A stretch of DNA of 64,000 nt, taken from contig JALJCO010000093.1 in the NCBI GenBank assembly GCA_023101725.1, positions 62,001-126,000 of the forward strand. The letters are read 5' to 3'. The DNA is from Atherinomorus stipes (Eukaryota; Chordata; Actinopteri; Atheriniformes; Atherinidae). Below, piece after piece: positions 15,446-27,254 of this stretch. Within the stretch, counting starts at the first letter, position 1. Every line of letters starts with the position of its first letter. Made by a program: the position numbers and the translations under genes. The notes beneath the pieces were generated by a model. The model was not told the DNA's origin. It did not search any database and worked only from the letters and a program-made list of their open reading frames with translations.

Positions 15446-15510
15446 CTGTAAAGCACTTTGTGTGTCCAATGGGTACTGTAAAGGGCTATATAAATAAACT
15501 TGATTTGATT
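15446..15510 (+). mobile_element. retroposon-like 3' tail inside the hAT element
   Basis: The segment has the pattern 'taaagcacttt...aaagggctatataaataaa' followed by cttgatttgatt. A very similar end occurs on the opposite strand at 33343-33412, also inside a hAT element. Such TATAAATAAA-ending tails are common in fish repeats. Only the tail is visible, and I cannot name the family. Confidence 0.4.
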
Positions 15511-16458
15511 AGATTTTTTGTCACATTCAAGGTTCTGACATTTTGAACTGCTTGAAAAACCTTTGCTGAAACGTGAAATTCAAGTAAAAATCCAACATAT
15601 ATTTATTGAGAAGACAGCTCAGGTGCTAGATTAAATAAACTCAACCAGGCATTAAAACAGCCTATTTAAAAGACCCAGGCACAAAGAAACTGCCTCGTCT
15701 CTAGTCGTCAATAAATAGAAATAAATAAGCCCACCTGTCAGTGGTCAGTCAGATGCACTGTGACTACTTCTAAAGGCTCTGCCAGAACTTTTGACTTGCA
15801 CGTGATCGGGGACATTGTGCGGCGTGATGTCGACAATCAGCTCTTCTGCACTCGCTGCTGCAGATTAAACGGAGAGTTTTAATGAACAGCTGATCGAGGT
15901 GGTGAGAAAATACGAAAATGTGTACAACACACGAGGCGTGTAAATACACAGACATCACCGCGTGCACAACCCTGCCCTGCACTCTGGTGGTAAAATATAA
16001 ACTCACCGAGGCCTAGTCCACACATAGCTGGAACCGGTTTAGGTGTGAAAGCGACAGCAGAAATCTGGGGAAAGGTTTCACGTTCCCCCTGAAACCGCTG
16101 TAGCACATAATACAAGGCTGTGGGTGACGTTATGATAAGTGTAACACTCTAAACCTAGAACAAGACACAGCGCATGCGCAAATAAAGACTCACTGCGTGT
16201 CGCTGGAAATCAACAAAGGAAGAGCAGAAAGGCAGAGATGGCCCAGGATTTACGAGGCAAACGCTAAACTTTTCTACACAGTTGAAAACTGTTGCTCACC
16301 GATGCCATTGCTGTTGTGAATTTTTTTTCAATGAACGTTATTGTTTTTGTGAACGAGACCCGATTTTGTTTGTGAAGTGGGGGGGCCAGCCCCATTTGAA
16401 AAAAAAAAAAAAAAAGGTAACACCCCCACCCCTTCCCTTCCTTACGCGGTTACGTCAT

Positions 16459-16462
<4 letters not shown>

Positions 16463-16508
<46 letters not shown>
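16463..16508. repeat. long A homopolymer
   Basis: About 43 consecutive A residues lie inside the 15.1-17.0 kb hAT element. Length is likely to be unstable and hard to sequence accurately. Confidence 0.9.
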
Positions 16509-16510
<2 letters not shown>

Positions 16511-16725
16511 AGGGAACAAGGGAGAGAAGGGATAGGTTTTTTTTTTTCTCTATATCTATAAAAATAAGTTCAAAAATTTTTAAAATTATATCCCCATGAA
16601 ACACAAACCTGTTGAGGTTTCAAACCTTTCCACCTTGGAACCCTGTTTCAGAGATGACCGGTTTCAGGAGGCTAATCCCTGGTTTCGTGAGGATGATAGG
16701 GCAGATTTCGTATATTTTAAAATTT

Positions 16726-16868
16726 AAAAAAAAGTTAGAAAAAAAAATACAAAAAAAAGAAAAAAAGAAAAGTAAGAAGAAAGGGGGGTATAAAAGAAAA
16801 AAGAAGTGAAAAAAGAAAGAAAAAGAAAAAAAAAGAAAAAATGAAAAAGAGAGGAAGGAAAAAAAATT
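16726..16868. repeat. homopurine (A/G) tract
   Basis: Nearly uninterrupted A and G on the plus strand over about 140 bp, with only scattered T or C. Lys-rich and Phe/Ser-rich open frames over it are artefacts of composition. Long homopurine runs can form triplex DNA. Confidence 0.8.
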
Positions 16869-17036
16869 GACGGTTTTGCTGTAATTAGAGCGGACTGAAA
16901 ACAATTAGTTTTGTCTCAAGAGATAGGCTACGCTGTTTAATACCGTGACTAGACCACGACAATTTTTGTAGCAGTTTCCCTAGCGATATCGTGATAACAC
17001 CAATATTGCCAATATCGTTACATCCCTAGTTAACAC

Positions 17037-18609
17037 ATACACACGGACCTTTGTGATGGTGTGAACTCATTTTGCCAGCCCCATTTGTAAGCTAAATAAG
17101 AGATAATTAACAGTGAAGGTGATCAAGCAGCATTTATTGTTTGACTGTTATATTTGATGCATTCATTTTAGCTTTTTGATAAACTGACAAGTGTTCTTTA
17201 TGATGTAATACCAGTAAGGTTCCCAGACTTTGCTTCTATATTGTCTGTTTTGTCATCAAGATACATTCACAGATAGTGATCAAAAAAAAAAAAAAGAGAA
17301 AAAACTTCACCTACCAGGCAAGCATAAAGCCACAGCTATAATAGAAGCTTATCATTTGGAGGCAATTTCACACCATTCTGCCCCTAATTGAACAGTCTGT
17401 TTTGTTACACTTCCATTTTCCCCTCTCCGCCCTCTCGGCGCGCCTGTGGGACAGGCCTGAGAAATGACACTCTTTGCGTCTCATTGAGCATCCTCGAGCT
17501 CAAACAAAGCTCACAGAGCTGCACACAAGGGCCATGCATGGCCGCCTTGACTCATTGCTTCTCCTCTGCCTGCTTGTAAAGGAACACCGCCGACAAAAGC
17601 AGTGGCAGGCAGAGGGAGTGTTTGGCTGGAAGGAGTTTGGAGGGAATCCTTTTACATTGGGTGTCAAGGCCATTTTCTTAAATGCACATGCTGTGAAATA
17701 TATGGCAGTTCAAATAAAACACAAACTACCTATTAAAACAGAAGGCACGCACCTATTCGTTGTCTTCGGTGACGTCTCACTAAACGGTAAAGTTTTCTAT
17801 TTTGCAAGAAACGTACTCTGAAATGTAACAACAACTGAAGGAGATGATGATCTTAGAGACTGTAACCATCCTGGTTTCTCATTCCTAATTAATATCCTTC
17901 TAATTGGGAGATTGCTGAGGGTTCATCAGCTTGAGAGGAAAAGGCGGGAAGTCACAAAAATACTTAATTGGGCTACTGATTGGCCAGTGCTTATTGAAGA
18001 CAAGCAAGCGGAGTGAAGAAGTGGGAAAAAGGGTAGTACAGAGAAGCAAGAAGAGAAACCGAGCGGCTGCTGCTGACGGGAGCGGAACGACACTTCTGAA
18101 TAGTGCGAGATGTTGTTCCAATTAAAGCCAGTGAGGATCTGTCTTTCTGTTTTCCTCTCGCTTTCCTCATGTCTGTCTGCTTGTTAATTACTGCTGGAGT
18201 TTTGAACAATCTGTTTCTGAGAACAAACTGCTCTTTTCCTTTAAATATATATTGCTGATATGCTTTTGGTAGCTGTGGAAAGGCGTGGGAGAGAGATAAA
18301 AAAAAAATATGTATAAATGCTCAAATTTTTCCCACTCGCCCTGTAATATGGCTGCAATGTAAGGTGATAATGGTGATTATCATGAAAGTCACATGGCTGA
18401 GTTTGTGATCACAACTGCACCAAGTTTCTTTTTGTCAAAGCTCCTATTTTTGTTTTTGAAGCAAAAGAGGAAAGAGGAAAGCCAAATGTGGACTGTAATA
18501 TTCTTTGAAATCTGTTAAATATCGACAGATAACACAGAAGAAAGCACTAAACTGTAAGTTTCATGATATGGATCGGAGGCTAACATAACATCTGCAATAA
18601 CTCCTGGAA
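17037..18609. other. non-coding; no gene recognised
   Basis: Apart from the 17.39-17.83 kb block listed separately, this has no open frame with recognisable features. A second moderately GC-rich patch lies at about 17.93-18.13 kb. Confidence 0.5.
17388..17830. promoter_or_regulatory. candidate conserved non-coding block
   Basis: The block departs from the surrounding AT-rich sequence and has no simple repeats or TIRs. It contains a perfect 14 bp palindrome, ggccatgcatggcc (17530-17543), an AP-1-like TGACTCA at 17548-17554 and a SOX-like aacaaag upstream. The overlapping 63- and 115-codon plus-strand frames show no protein family that I recognise. I infer possible enhancer-like DNA from composition only; no conservation can be measured from one sequence. 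Confidence 0.2.
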
Positions 18610-19577
18610 CTTAAAGGTGCATTGCACAAGTTTAAATTTTAAATACTATTCTTTTCTTTCCTCCACATGTTCTTACAACTGCCTGATGTGTAGAATGAGC
18701 TGATCTGTCTTCACTGCGGTTGTCTCTTAATACTATTTCTCCATGTTCAATGCAAGAGTTTCGGGTATGAAGCCTCAAGGGGGCGCATGTGGGGAGACGA
18801 GCTGTGCGTTCTCATTCGTCTGGCTGTGCTGGTGTCGTTTATTCCGCGGCTGCAGGTCCGCGCACATCGAGACAACACTAACTGCTGGTAAAAGATGGAG
18901 AGCAGGTGCCTCTCAAACCCCAACTCAGACTCCAGTAAGACAAAGAGGAAAAGTTTTGTCTTGAGAGACAAAGAGAACCAAACTGGAGTCTGACCAGTGC
19001 CGGAGTAAGACGGGAGTAAACAACCGAGTCGATTTTTTTTTCTTTCTCTTTTTAATCGGAGGGAGCTACGATCTGCTCTGGGAATAAAACAGGACCCGTG
19101 GTTGGTTTTCTTCTTGCAAACAAGGTAAATGTGATGAATGATGGAAAAAAGGATGCATATATTGCAATGCTAAGCCTTTGGCATGTAAATGTAGCAGTAT
19201 AACAGCCATATGACTGTTCTGGGGAAGAGATACACTCTGGCCCCTTGTTGTTACATTTAGTTAATGCAGTAATTTCATAAGGTATTCGTGGCATTAGCCT
19301 CTGAATTTGGATATTTAATCTACAAGCCAGCATTAGCCTGTTGTTAATGTTAGCATACAGTCCGTCCGTTTACTCAACGATTAACCATAAACAACTTGCA
19401 GATTTATAACTTTATTACTTCAGTAGACATCATCACTCTAACTGAGTCTAGCACGAGTTAAAGACCAACGCAGTCGAAGCAGCTTGTGTGTGTGCAACAT
19501 TTGTGTCACTTTCACTTGTCGCCAGAGGGGGCGCGCTTCTGGAAAAAAAACTGGAACTTGCACTGAACTCCTTTAAG
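18610..19577. mobile_element. putative non-autonomous DNA transposon (CTTAAAGG ends)
   Basis: The left end cttaaaggtgcattgcacaa and the reverse complement of the right end, cttaaaggagttcagtgcaa, share the first 8 bases and the final gcaagtt-like part, about 16 of 23 positions overall. The interior is richer in CpG than its surroundings (about 18.75-18.95 kb) and includes 'agggggcgc' boxes near both ends (18779 and 19526). No transposase frame is seen and no clear TSD was found, so the family is open. Confidence 0.45.
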
Positions 19578-21470
19578 AAAAGCAGAAAGTTGTAAAAGCA
19601 AATACCCCATCCATTGTGTCACCAAATGTCCAAGTGAAACTGTAATGACTCGATTTTTAATAATCGATTTTATGCAAACAAATTTCTTTAAAATATTATT
19701 TTGCCACTTGGGTACAATCTAAAAATTGCTAGTAATATTAGTTTTAAAAAAGAGGCAACAAATACAAAACATTTAATGTTGGCAACATCTATCGACATAA
19801 AAAAGATTTCATTCCTTTTATAGCTGGTGTTTTTCAGTCACCAATGACCCCTTTGAAAAGACCCAACAACCTGTTTAACAGTGAAAGCGGTCTGTGTCAT
19901 TTTGCTGATGCACGCACAATGCAGAGATTTTTTTATGTGTGTAGTCACTGAGGAAAAAAAACAAAACAGTGAGACCAATGAGAGTAAATGAAATTAGTCA
20001 AAACATATGTTAAATGGAAAAAGGCAGAGCTGTGGAACCACAGAGGTAGAGGATATTCACCAAGTCTGTCATGCTGACTTGACAGCAAGAACCAAATATT
20101 TACATCTAAACAGAAGCACAATAGTTGGGAAACATGAAGTACTGTAAACATCCAGTAGGTCTAAAAGAGAAGAGTGACAAAAAAAAGAAAAGAAAAAACA
20201 GGAAACTAAACATAGAACATAACAAAGAGTGGTGAAAAACTGTGGGTTCAAGTACTAATGAGTGTGATCAGAAAAGTGGATGCAGGTGGGCTAATTGGTA
20301 ACAGAGAACAGGTTGTGAGTGGTAAACAGCCGACATGAGACACACTAGGGACCTCTATTGGATGGAAAACCAGACAATGGAAGACCAAGTCCAAAATGAG
20401 TTGACTGAGTTCATCACCAAAAGTAAAAAGACCATGTTTCACCTTTCCACAAAGAGCATTAGATCAATATAGGCATGCATGATTAATGAAGCAACTCACA
20501 TATGTACATTCTTATAAAAAGGTGACTGGCATGTGTCATGTAATGACATGGAGGTCATGCAAGTGCATTATTTACTTCCCAACCCTGTCCAGGGATTTTG
20601 TTTATTAGTTGCAACTGAGTAGCTTTAAAGGCGAAAGGAAGCAGCAAAGAAAAACTTCCAACAGAGAAATTATACAAATATTTTCTAAGGTGTCATGAAA
20701 ATAAAATGACAAAGAAGAACATAGTGAGTAATCACCCAGTTTCATTGTAAAAATATATTAATTTAAATTTTACAAGAAGGTAATGAATAAAGTTAAAAGA
20801 AATGAATTAAGGAAGATGAAGTCAGCGACAACAAGAAACCTGGCTACAGCCGGAGAGTCTTGTTCAGAGGATCTGCAGACCTGTTGGAGTTCAGAGGGAC
20901 CCTGCTCGTGCCGAGCAGAGAAGTTTTAACGAAGATGAATCAGACTTCCTGACTCCAGGGAAGGCCGAGCGAGTGTCCACGCCCTTGGTTGGTTGAGATA
21001 ATGCCATCATAAGCCTAACTCTTGTTATCAGTCCAGTGAGTGCTGGCTCACCCATTAACCAGATTATGAATGTCTGACGTATTAATGATACCCCCATGAT
21101 ACTGCAGGTCACTTTGATAGTGTGCTGTCAGAAAAGAGGGTGGCCAGTGAAATTGCCTTATCAAAGGTCATCTTTGATGTCTGGATGTTCAAAACCCCTG
21201 AACTTGATGGAATTCGGACAGACTGAAACCTTTTAAATAAGGATTGAGCAGTAGGCCCAGACAGTTTGTGGGTATATATGGGAGCTTATTTTCTTTATTT
21301 TCAAGTTTTGACACACTTTTCTCTTCTTTTAATAAGTGCAGAGCATTCCTTGTCATAGCTTTGGACTCATGAACATTATTATTACCCAACGTTGAACAGT
21401 TTTTAACTTCTTCAAAGTCACTCTGGGCTCTTTTACAGACCAATGCACTTTTTCTCTTCTTTAATCTTCT
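19578..21470. other. no gene recognised
   Basis: AT-rich DNA with short chance open frames. No inverted-repeat termini, tandem arrays or retroposon tails were recognised. Confidence 0.5.
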
Positions 21471-21786
21471 TTAAAGTGCCCCTGGCATGAAATTTGCGTT
21501 TTTTGAGGTTTTTGATCATATATTTTGGTTTCCCCAACCTGCCTATGTCCCCTAAGGGGTTTAATTATAGATTCGCGTTTCCTTTTTCCCTGGGTGTGTC
21601 TGCTTACATGGCGAAGTTAGCATTCACAAATGGGCTGATTGGCAGTTCGGCCTATTTTACTCCTAGCACAGCTTGTGACGCCATGACTTCCAGCCAATTA
21701 CCTCCCTCCCCCAAACTACACTGTCCAAGTCCCACCCTCCGAGACCTAAAACAAACCGACATCATGGTGTCCAGTTCCCATCAGAC

Positions 21787-21886
21787 CTGCTCTGTACCTG
21801 GTGTACGAACGACAACAGCAATCTTTTTGTCCTCCCCACTGAAAAACTTGTGGATGATTTCATTTCTGCAGAAATGTGCCGACTGA
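21787..21886 (+). pseudogene. possible THAP-like zinc-finger remnant
   Basis: One frame reads TCSVPG and, after a one-base shift, continues CTNDNSNLFVLPTEKL. That pattern (C-x-V-P-G-C ... LP) resembles the start of a THAP domain, the C2CH DNA-binding finger used by P-type and Kolobok-type transposases and some host proteins. The later Cys/His ligands and the AVPTIF motif are not visible, and the frame is broken. The location inside a TIR element fits transposase origin. The match is short and could be coincidence. Confidence 0.22.
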
Positions 21887-22303
21887 ACTAACAGAAAATC
21901 TCCCTGCAACTCCGTCTCCTCCTCAGGAGGTTATAACAGCTTTCAGCCACCACGAAGAAACACAAAGTTTCTAATAAACATTTCTCATCATGTTCGTGTC
22001 TTTTGTCTCTGAGGGAAACTGATGTTTGTGATTATTCCAGTTTATAATTATTCCCGTTGTGCGTGAGTGTTTTCGGCTGCGTACATAGGCGATCAGGCCT
22101 TCTTCATCATCATCATCACTGTTTCTGTACCGCTCCGGTCAGACGAAGACAGATCTAACGAGCAGAACTAGTGTAATATAGCTTTAGTATTAACTATTAA
22201 CTGAATTCAGGTCACGGGTGAAGTAAATAATTCAGGGAAACTTGTTGCTGGAATATGATGCTGTTTTCTTCTTAAACACGATTCATACTCACTGCATCAG
22301 TAG

Positions 22304-22426
22304 CTATGTTTACATGCGCAAAACTTCCCCGATCTGTTCTAAACCTTGGTTGATCGGAAATTCAAAATCTCCGTTTACATGGACACTAAATGAAATGATC
22401 CGATCATAACGTGTGTAAACATGTAC
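22304..22426. mobile_element. short TIR element nested in the 21.5-22.8 kb transposon
   Basis: Ends 'tatgtttacatgcgc' and, reverse-complemented, 'tacatgtttacacac' share the core atgtttaca. The inner 'gatctg' and 'gatcgg' sit at similar distances. The same TTTACATG-type terminus delimits the element at 51558-52116, so a shared MITE family is plausible. The arms are short, so confidence is limited. Confidence 0.35.
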
Positions 22427-25400
22427 CGTCTGTGTCATGGCCGCCGTACGTCCTTTATAGATCCACAGAGGCTCAATACAAACTTTTTCCAGCCTGACGT
22501 GCGGCCGTGTTCAACAGAACACATCAATTCTTTTTTTTTTTACTCCAACATGAGTGTGTGGAGAGGCGTGTGTCTACAGGTTACTGCTGAGTGTATGGGC
22601 AAATGTCTCCAGGTATCACTCCGCCTCCTCTCCGCCAGAGCACCATGACAACAGAAGCACATGGTAGCATGCGTGCTTTCTGGTCCCGCCCACTTAACCT
22701 CGGTCATTGTATGCCAGTGCTAACAGTAGCACTAACTCGTAGAGTTACGGCGAACGATCCTTTCATATAGTATTGAGGTACTTAGAGTCTGACTAAAAAG
22801 GGACCAAAAGTCGCCGGGAATTTCATGTCACTGGCGCTTTAATCTTTTTTTTTGCATTAATCTTCAGGGTCCTGAAATTCCTCCTGTTCTGCAGAACCTC
22901 CTAACTGTGGACTGGTAGAGTCCAGACTCTTTAGAGATGGTCTTTCAACTAACTTGATGAACATCAACGATTTTTGTTGCAAAAGACTCCTTTTTTCATA
23001 CTTTAATACACAGGGACCCCACTTAGACCTTACTGATAACAAAACTGTAATTTTAGTCTGAAATTAATGGCGAATCTGAGAGATTCACTTTGCATCTCAC
23101 ATACCTCTTCAAAAACAAGACTTAGGAGAATCTTTTTTGTTCTTTTTTTTAAATGTGTCATCTTTGTTTACCTCTGTGACTTATCTGGGGATGATTTAGA
23201 ACAACTTAATGCAGAAATATAGAACATTCTTGAGGCTTTAATAAAATCTTAGAAACACAATTATTTGAAAATGTAAAATTTATATTTGGCTTGCATGACA
23301 TGTAAGCACGCTGCAAATCCATCAAGAACCACGAAAGTGTCTGCAGAATTAAGAAATACAGTTCCACTAAAGTCTCTACAAATAAAAAGGAAAAAAAAAG
23401 TTTATTTTTAAGCCTATTAGGAGTGCACCATCATTAATCGTTACCACCATCTGCTTATAGTCTGGAGATGGTGCCAATTATGCAGAAGTCACTGATGTCA
23501 CAATAAGGGGATGAATATAGAAATTAGATGAAGATTTTCTATTAAATGGAAGCACACATGCAGAGGCATACTGTATGTGTGTTTTATGTGTGCTTGATAC
23601 TAAATTTGATGATATCTTGACATCTTTTCCTGACGTCTTCTGGTGATGTTAGGAGGCTGTCCAGCATCTTTTGGTAATTTTCCAACCAGTCTGAATGTCT
23701 TAGAAACTGTTCAGCTGGTTGTTTCTTGCTGCTTCTGTTAGCAAACTTTTCCCTTCAATCCTTTGAGTTTAACCACCCATACTTTGACCTCACCACTTCC
23801 CTTACCATATCCTTCCCTACTCCTCTTCCTCTTCTCTCCTCCCTTCTTCCATTCTCTTGTTCCAGAGGCTGTCTGGTGTATGATGAAGTGCACACATTGA
23901 GAGAGTCTGGTTCCCATCTTCATTTTCCTTTATCTCCCCCCTTATGGAGTGTCAGTGTTATTGGAGCAGACCCATGGTCCATAAAAGGAAGGGAGAAACA
24001 GCAGTCCAGGAAAAGGAAGAAGAAGAACTAGAGAGCAAAAGAAAGATGGCACACGGACTTCCAGCAAGAGTAAATACACAAAGAGGAGTGGGATAGAAGG
24101 ACGAGGTGTGTCATGGTGTGATTTATTGCATGAGTTTGATAAAGTGGCAAACAAAAGGTCAGAGAACTTTAAGATGGGCCCTTGCACAAGATAGAAAATG
24201 CAAAGAGTGATAAGTATTGTTAGTTACAATTAACCTTTTCCTTCTCTGATGTTTTTTCTCTCTTCCTGCTGACTTCCTTTCAGTCTGCAGACGTGGAGCT
24301 GCAGGTTTCACTGACTTAGCTGTCAGCAGCTGCTGTTCCACAACACTTAGTGAGCCATAATCTTATAGTTTTTTTTTTTTTTTTTTTGCTTCCCTTTCTC
24401 ACTCTCTTTCATTTCTTCCACTCCCTCCATCTCTCACAACTGTGTGCTGTGAAGTGACCCAAGCTTCAGTGTGGAGAATCTTTCTCATGCTAATTTTGCT
24501 GGCAAATCAGAAGCTGTTCAATTTTTTTTTCTACTTCAAGAAGAACAGTTTCATAACTCCAGGGAACTGATGTGAGAAGTTTGGCTGAATGCGCTTTTAC
24601 AGCCTCGTTCAGACACCATCCAGGTGTGATAGTATTTTCTTATGTAGGCTAAATGTCAAACATACCGATTATTTTCAGAAATGTACTGTATGTACTGCTC
24701 AGTGACATCCTGCTGCACAGCCCACAACCTTATGTTCTCATGATGTATCCTTTGAATAGATTTGCTATGAAAATGAAATGGGAAAACCTCTATGCTTTTA
24801 AAACGCTTCTATTTTGATTTTATACTATTGTTTTAAAACATAGTTAGTACCTTCCTTTTGGAGGGTCTTACTTTAAAACACTACCTATACAAACTTATAA
24901 GTGACTCATTAACAAAAAAAAAAAACAACAAACAAACAAACAAATAAACAAAAAAGAATCACATCATTTGTATCATGTAATCCAGAAATGTGTAGCATTT
25001 TTGGGGGGCTGTCCAACTTTATTAATTTATCTATCTTTTTAAAACTAGCACAGTTCACCAGAGATGAGCTTTTGGCTGAACATAAAGATGCACAGGTCTG
25101 ATGGCACAGTATCATGTGCATTTTTGAAGTCATCATTGCCCAATCAGCCTCCTGAGGCTGAGAAATTGGATTATACATCCTTTTATTCCAGGACGCTGTG
25201 TGATGATGTGGCTGAGTTTTACATCATGCTAGCAAGCAACACGCCATTTTGAGGGTATACCGTGGCTGATACCGCAAAGACACACAAGAAGACATTATTG
25301 GAAGAAGAGAGGAAAAGAAAGAGAGAAGGGGACAGAAAAAGGGCCCGTCCAAACACCCCCATTCCTTCTTTTTAGCCCTACCCCTAAATTTTGCACGTTC

Positions 25401-26094
25401 TCGTGAAGGTAGTGTTGTCCAAATTCCTCTTTGCATGTGGGGGTAGTGGACATAATGAGGGGTAGGGAGTATGAATCTAGCCCTTCAGAGCGAGGGCATT
25501 TCAGATGCTGACTTGCTGAGGAAGGGCCAGAGAAAATTCCCCAGAAAGCTTTATGTCATCATTTGCATTCTGAATCAAACAACAATAACAACCCCCGGAG
25601 ATCGACAGGACTCAGAGAAGAAAACTCATAAATGTACATATGTACAGATTACACATTTGTTCGTAACGTTAACCAGACTAGCCACGCTAGCTAGGCTAAA
25701 ATACTGACGAAAAGTCTTTTTGGCAGTTTACCAGAGACAACAGTCATCAACGGTGACAGTCTGCTCCGTGTGGTTGTTTTGTTTATTAATCAACTGAAGA
25801 TGATGAATGATAAAAAAAAAAAAAAAAAGAGTGTTAACTCCATGTTGCTGCTGGGTATACTGTTATGGTGAGATGTACTGTACGGGCAAACATCACTACG
25901 CAGTCACTTATGTGCCTGAACATAAATGCAACAAGTGGTGTAATAATTTGTAGGGAAGATTAAAATGCCCTACCCATTGTGGCTTCAATTTGAGGGTGTA
26001 GTGTTACAGTACTGTGGTCGTATTGTTATGTTGTTTAGATGTTATATTGTTTGAAAGAAAAAAAAAAGACAGCATATTACAATACTGAATTTTC

Positions 26095-26121
26095 CTCCTG
26101 GGATAAATAAAGTATTTTTCA
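26095..26121 (+). mobile_element. LINE-like 3' tail motif
   Basis: The string cctcctgggataaataaagt resembles the 'ctgggatcaataaagta' ends that are very common on fish retroposons. Only about 25 bp is visible, so this is a weak, knowledge-based call. Confidence 0.25.
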
Positions 26122-27220
26122 TGTTTTTTTTTTCATTTCATTTCATCACTGAAAAAATCTGCATAAGTTCTGTATTGTATCTGAAAGAAGGCCACTGGAC
26201 AAGTTGAAGGGGGAGAGATACCTGCCCTTATGTAAACTGTAATAAGAACATCAAAGTTAGTGGAGGGATTACCAAATTTAATTTCATCTGTTAAATGCAA
26301 CAAAAAGATCATGATGACGATGAGAACGATATGTTTCTGGCAAAGTTGTAATGATAGAACCAGATTACTGTCCAAAAAGTTCAAGTCAACTAAGTATTTT
26401 CCTTCATCCAGGTAGGTAGAATATTTAAACCAGTCAATTCATTAACTATTACTGCTGCCTCATAACAACAAACATGTGGCTCCAGATTTTATTTCTTACT
26501 TGGATGAGTCTTTCCCTGCTATCCCCAGCTATGATATATTGTTTTTAGCAGCTTATGATACAACCATAGCGTTGATACTGTACAGCCATTTAGAGCCAAG
26601 CTAGCCTGTTTTACAGTAGCTATACTATACATCAATACGGTACTATGAAGATTGGGGAGGAGAGGGACCTTTAGCACAACTTCCTCAATGGTAAACACAG
26701 CTTTAGCTTAAAATTAGTACATCAGTAAACAACGACTGTAACTCCTATGTGAGGATATAGTTGTGTACCAGTGTTCTTACTCAACCTCTCTTCTGCTAGC
26801 TCATGGTTCCTGCAGAGTTTACTCTTGCTTGGCCAACTTTGCATATGCACACCTACATGCAGGCTGTCTCTGAGCGAGCAAAGTTCTAGCTTTTATTCCA
26901 TTTGATAAAGCACCTTCTTTGGTTAAACAGACTCCCAGAGAAGAATGAAGGGTACAATTTGACTCTCAGTGGGCCAGCTTTGTCACATATAGTGGAATTT
27001 ATTAGGAAAGGCAGTATCTTAGGTTTAGCTTTCAGTTTTGGCTGAATTTGTTTTTGGAAATTCCTGTTTTGTTTTGTTGTTACAGAGTATGGCTGGCATC
27101 TGATGTTGCATATTATCCTTTAACCAATGTGTTAGTTGCAGAACCTTGTCTGATACTACTCTGTTTTGTTTATCATAATAAAATCTTTCTGTCAGACCTA
27201 TACTTCAGCTATGTAGTCAA

Positions 27221-27254
27221 AAATGCTTAGAGGTTTTTTCACCTCTAAGCATTT
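27221..27254. repeat. perfect 14 bp hairpin
   Basis: aaatgcttagaggt is followed after a 6-base loop (tttttc) by its exact reverse complement acctctaagcattt. It is too short for a typical microRNA precursor. It may be a minimal foldback remnant. Confidence 0.8.

Larger units (their letters stand above)
15116..17036. mobile_element. hAT-type non-autonomous DNA transposon (~1.9 kb)
   Basis: The element begins TAGGGATG at 15124 and ends CATCCCTA at 17028. Both ends carry AT-rich sub-terminal motifs of the form 'aatatcg/cgatatt'. The flanks gtaaacac (15116-15123) and gttaacac (17029-17036) match at 7 of 8 bases, the 8 bp target-site duplication expected of hAT elements. No transposase frame survives. 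The interior holds a retroposon-like tail (15446-15510), a CpG-bearing segment (about 15.8-16.2 kb), a 43 bp A-tract and a long purine tract. Element identity is well supported by ends plus TSD; the exact family is not. Confidence 0.75.
21471..22842. mobile_element. DNA transposon with 25 bp TIRs (~1.37 kb)
   Basis: The left TIR (21471-21495) begins ttaaagtgcccctggcatga. The right TIR (22818-22842), reverse-complemented, begins ttaaagcgccagtgacatga. They agree at about 20 of 25 positions. The interior is CpG-bearing and GC-richer than its flanks. It includes a short segment that may derive from a THAP-type zinc finger (21787-21886) and a smaller TIR element at 22304-22426. The flanks (aatcttct before, aatctttt after, overlapping the TIR edge) may be a TSD but are T-rich and unreliable. 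Confidence 0.6.

Noticed and set aside
16612..16904. Lys-rich (+) and Phe/Ser-rich (-) frames
   Set aside because: They arise from the homopurine tract and have no independent coding signal.
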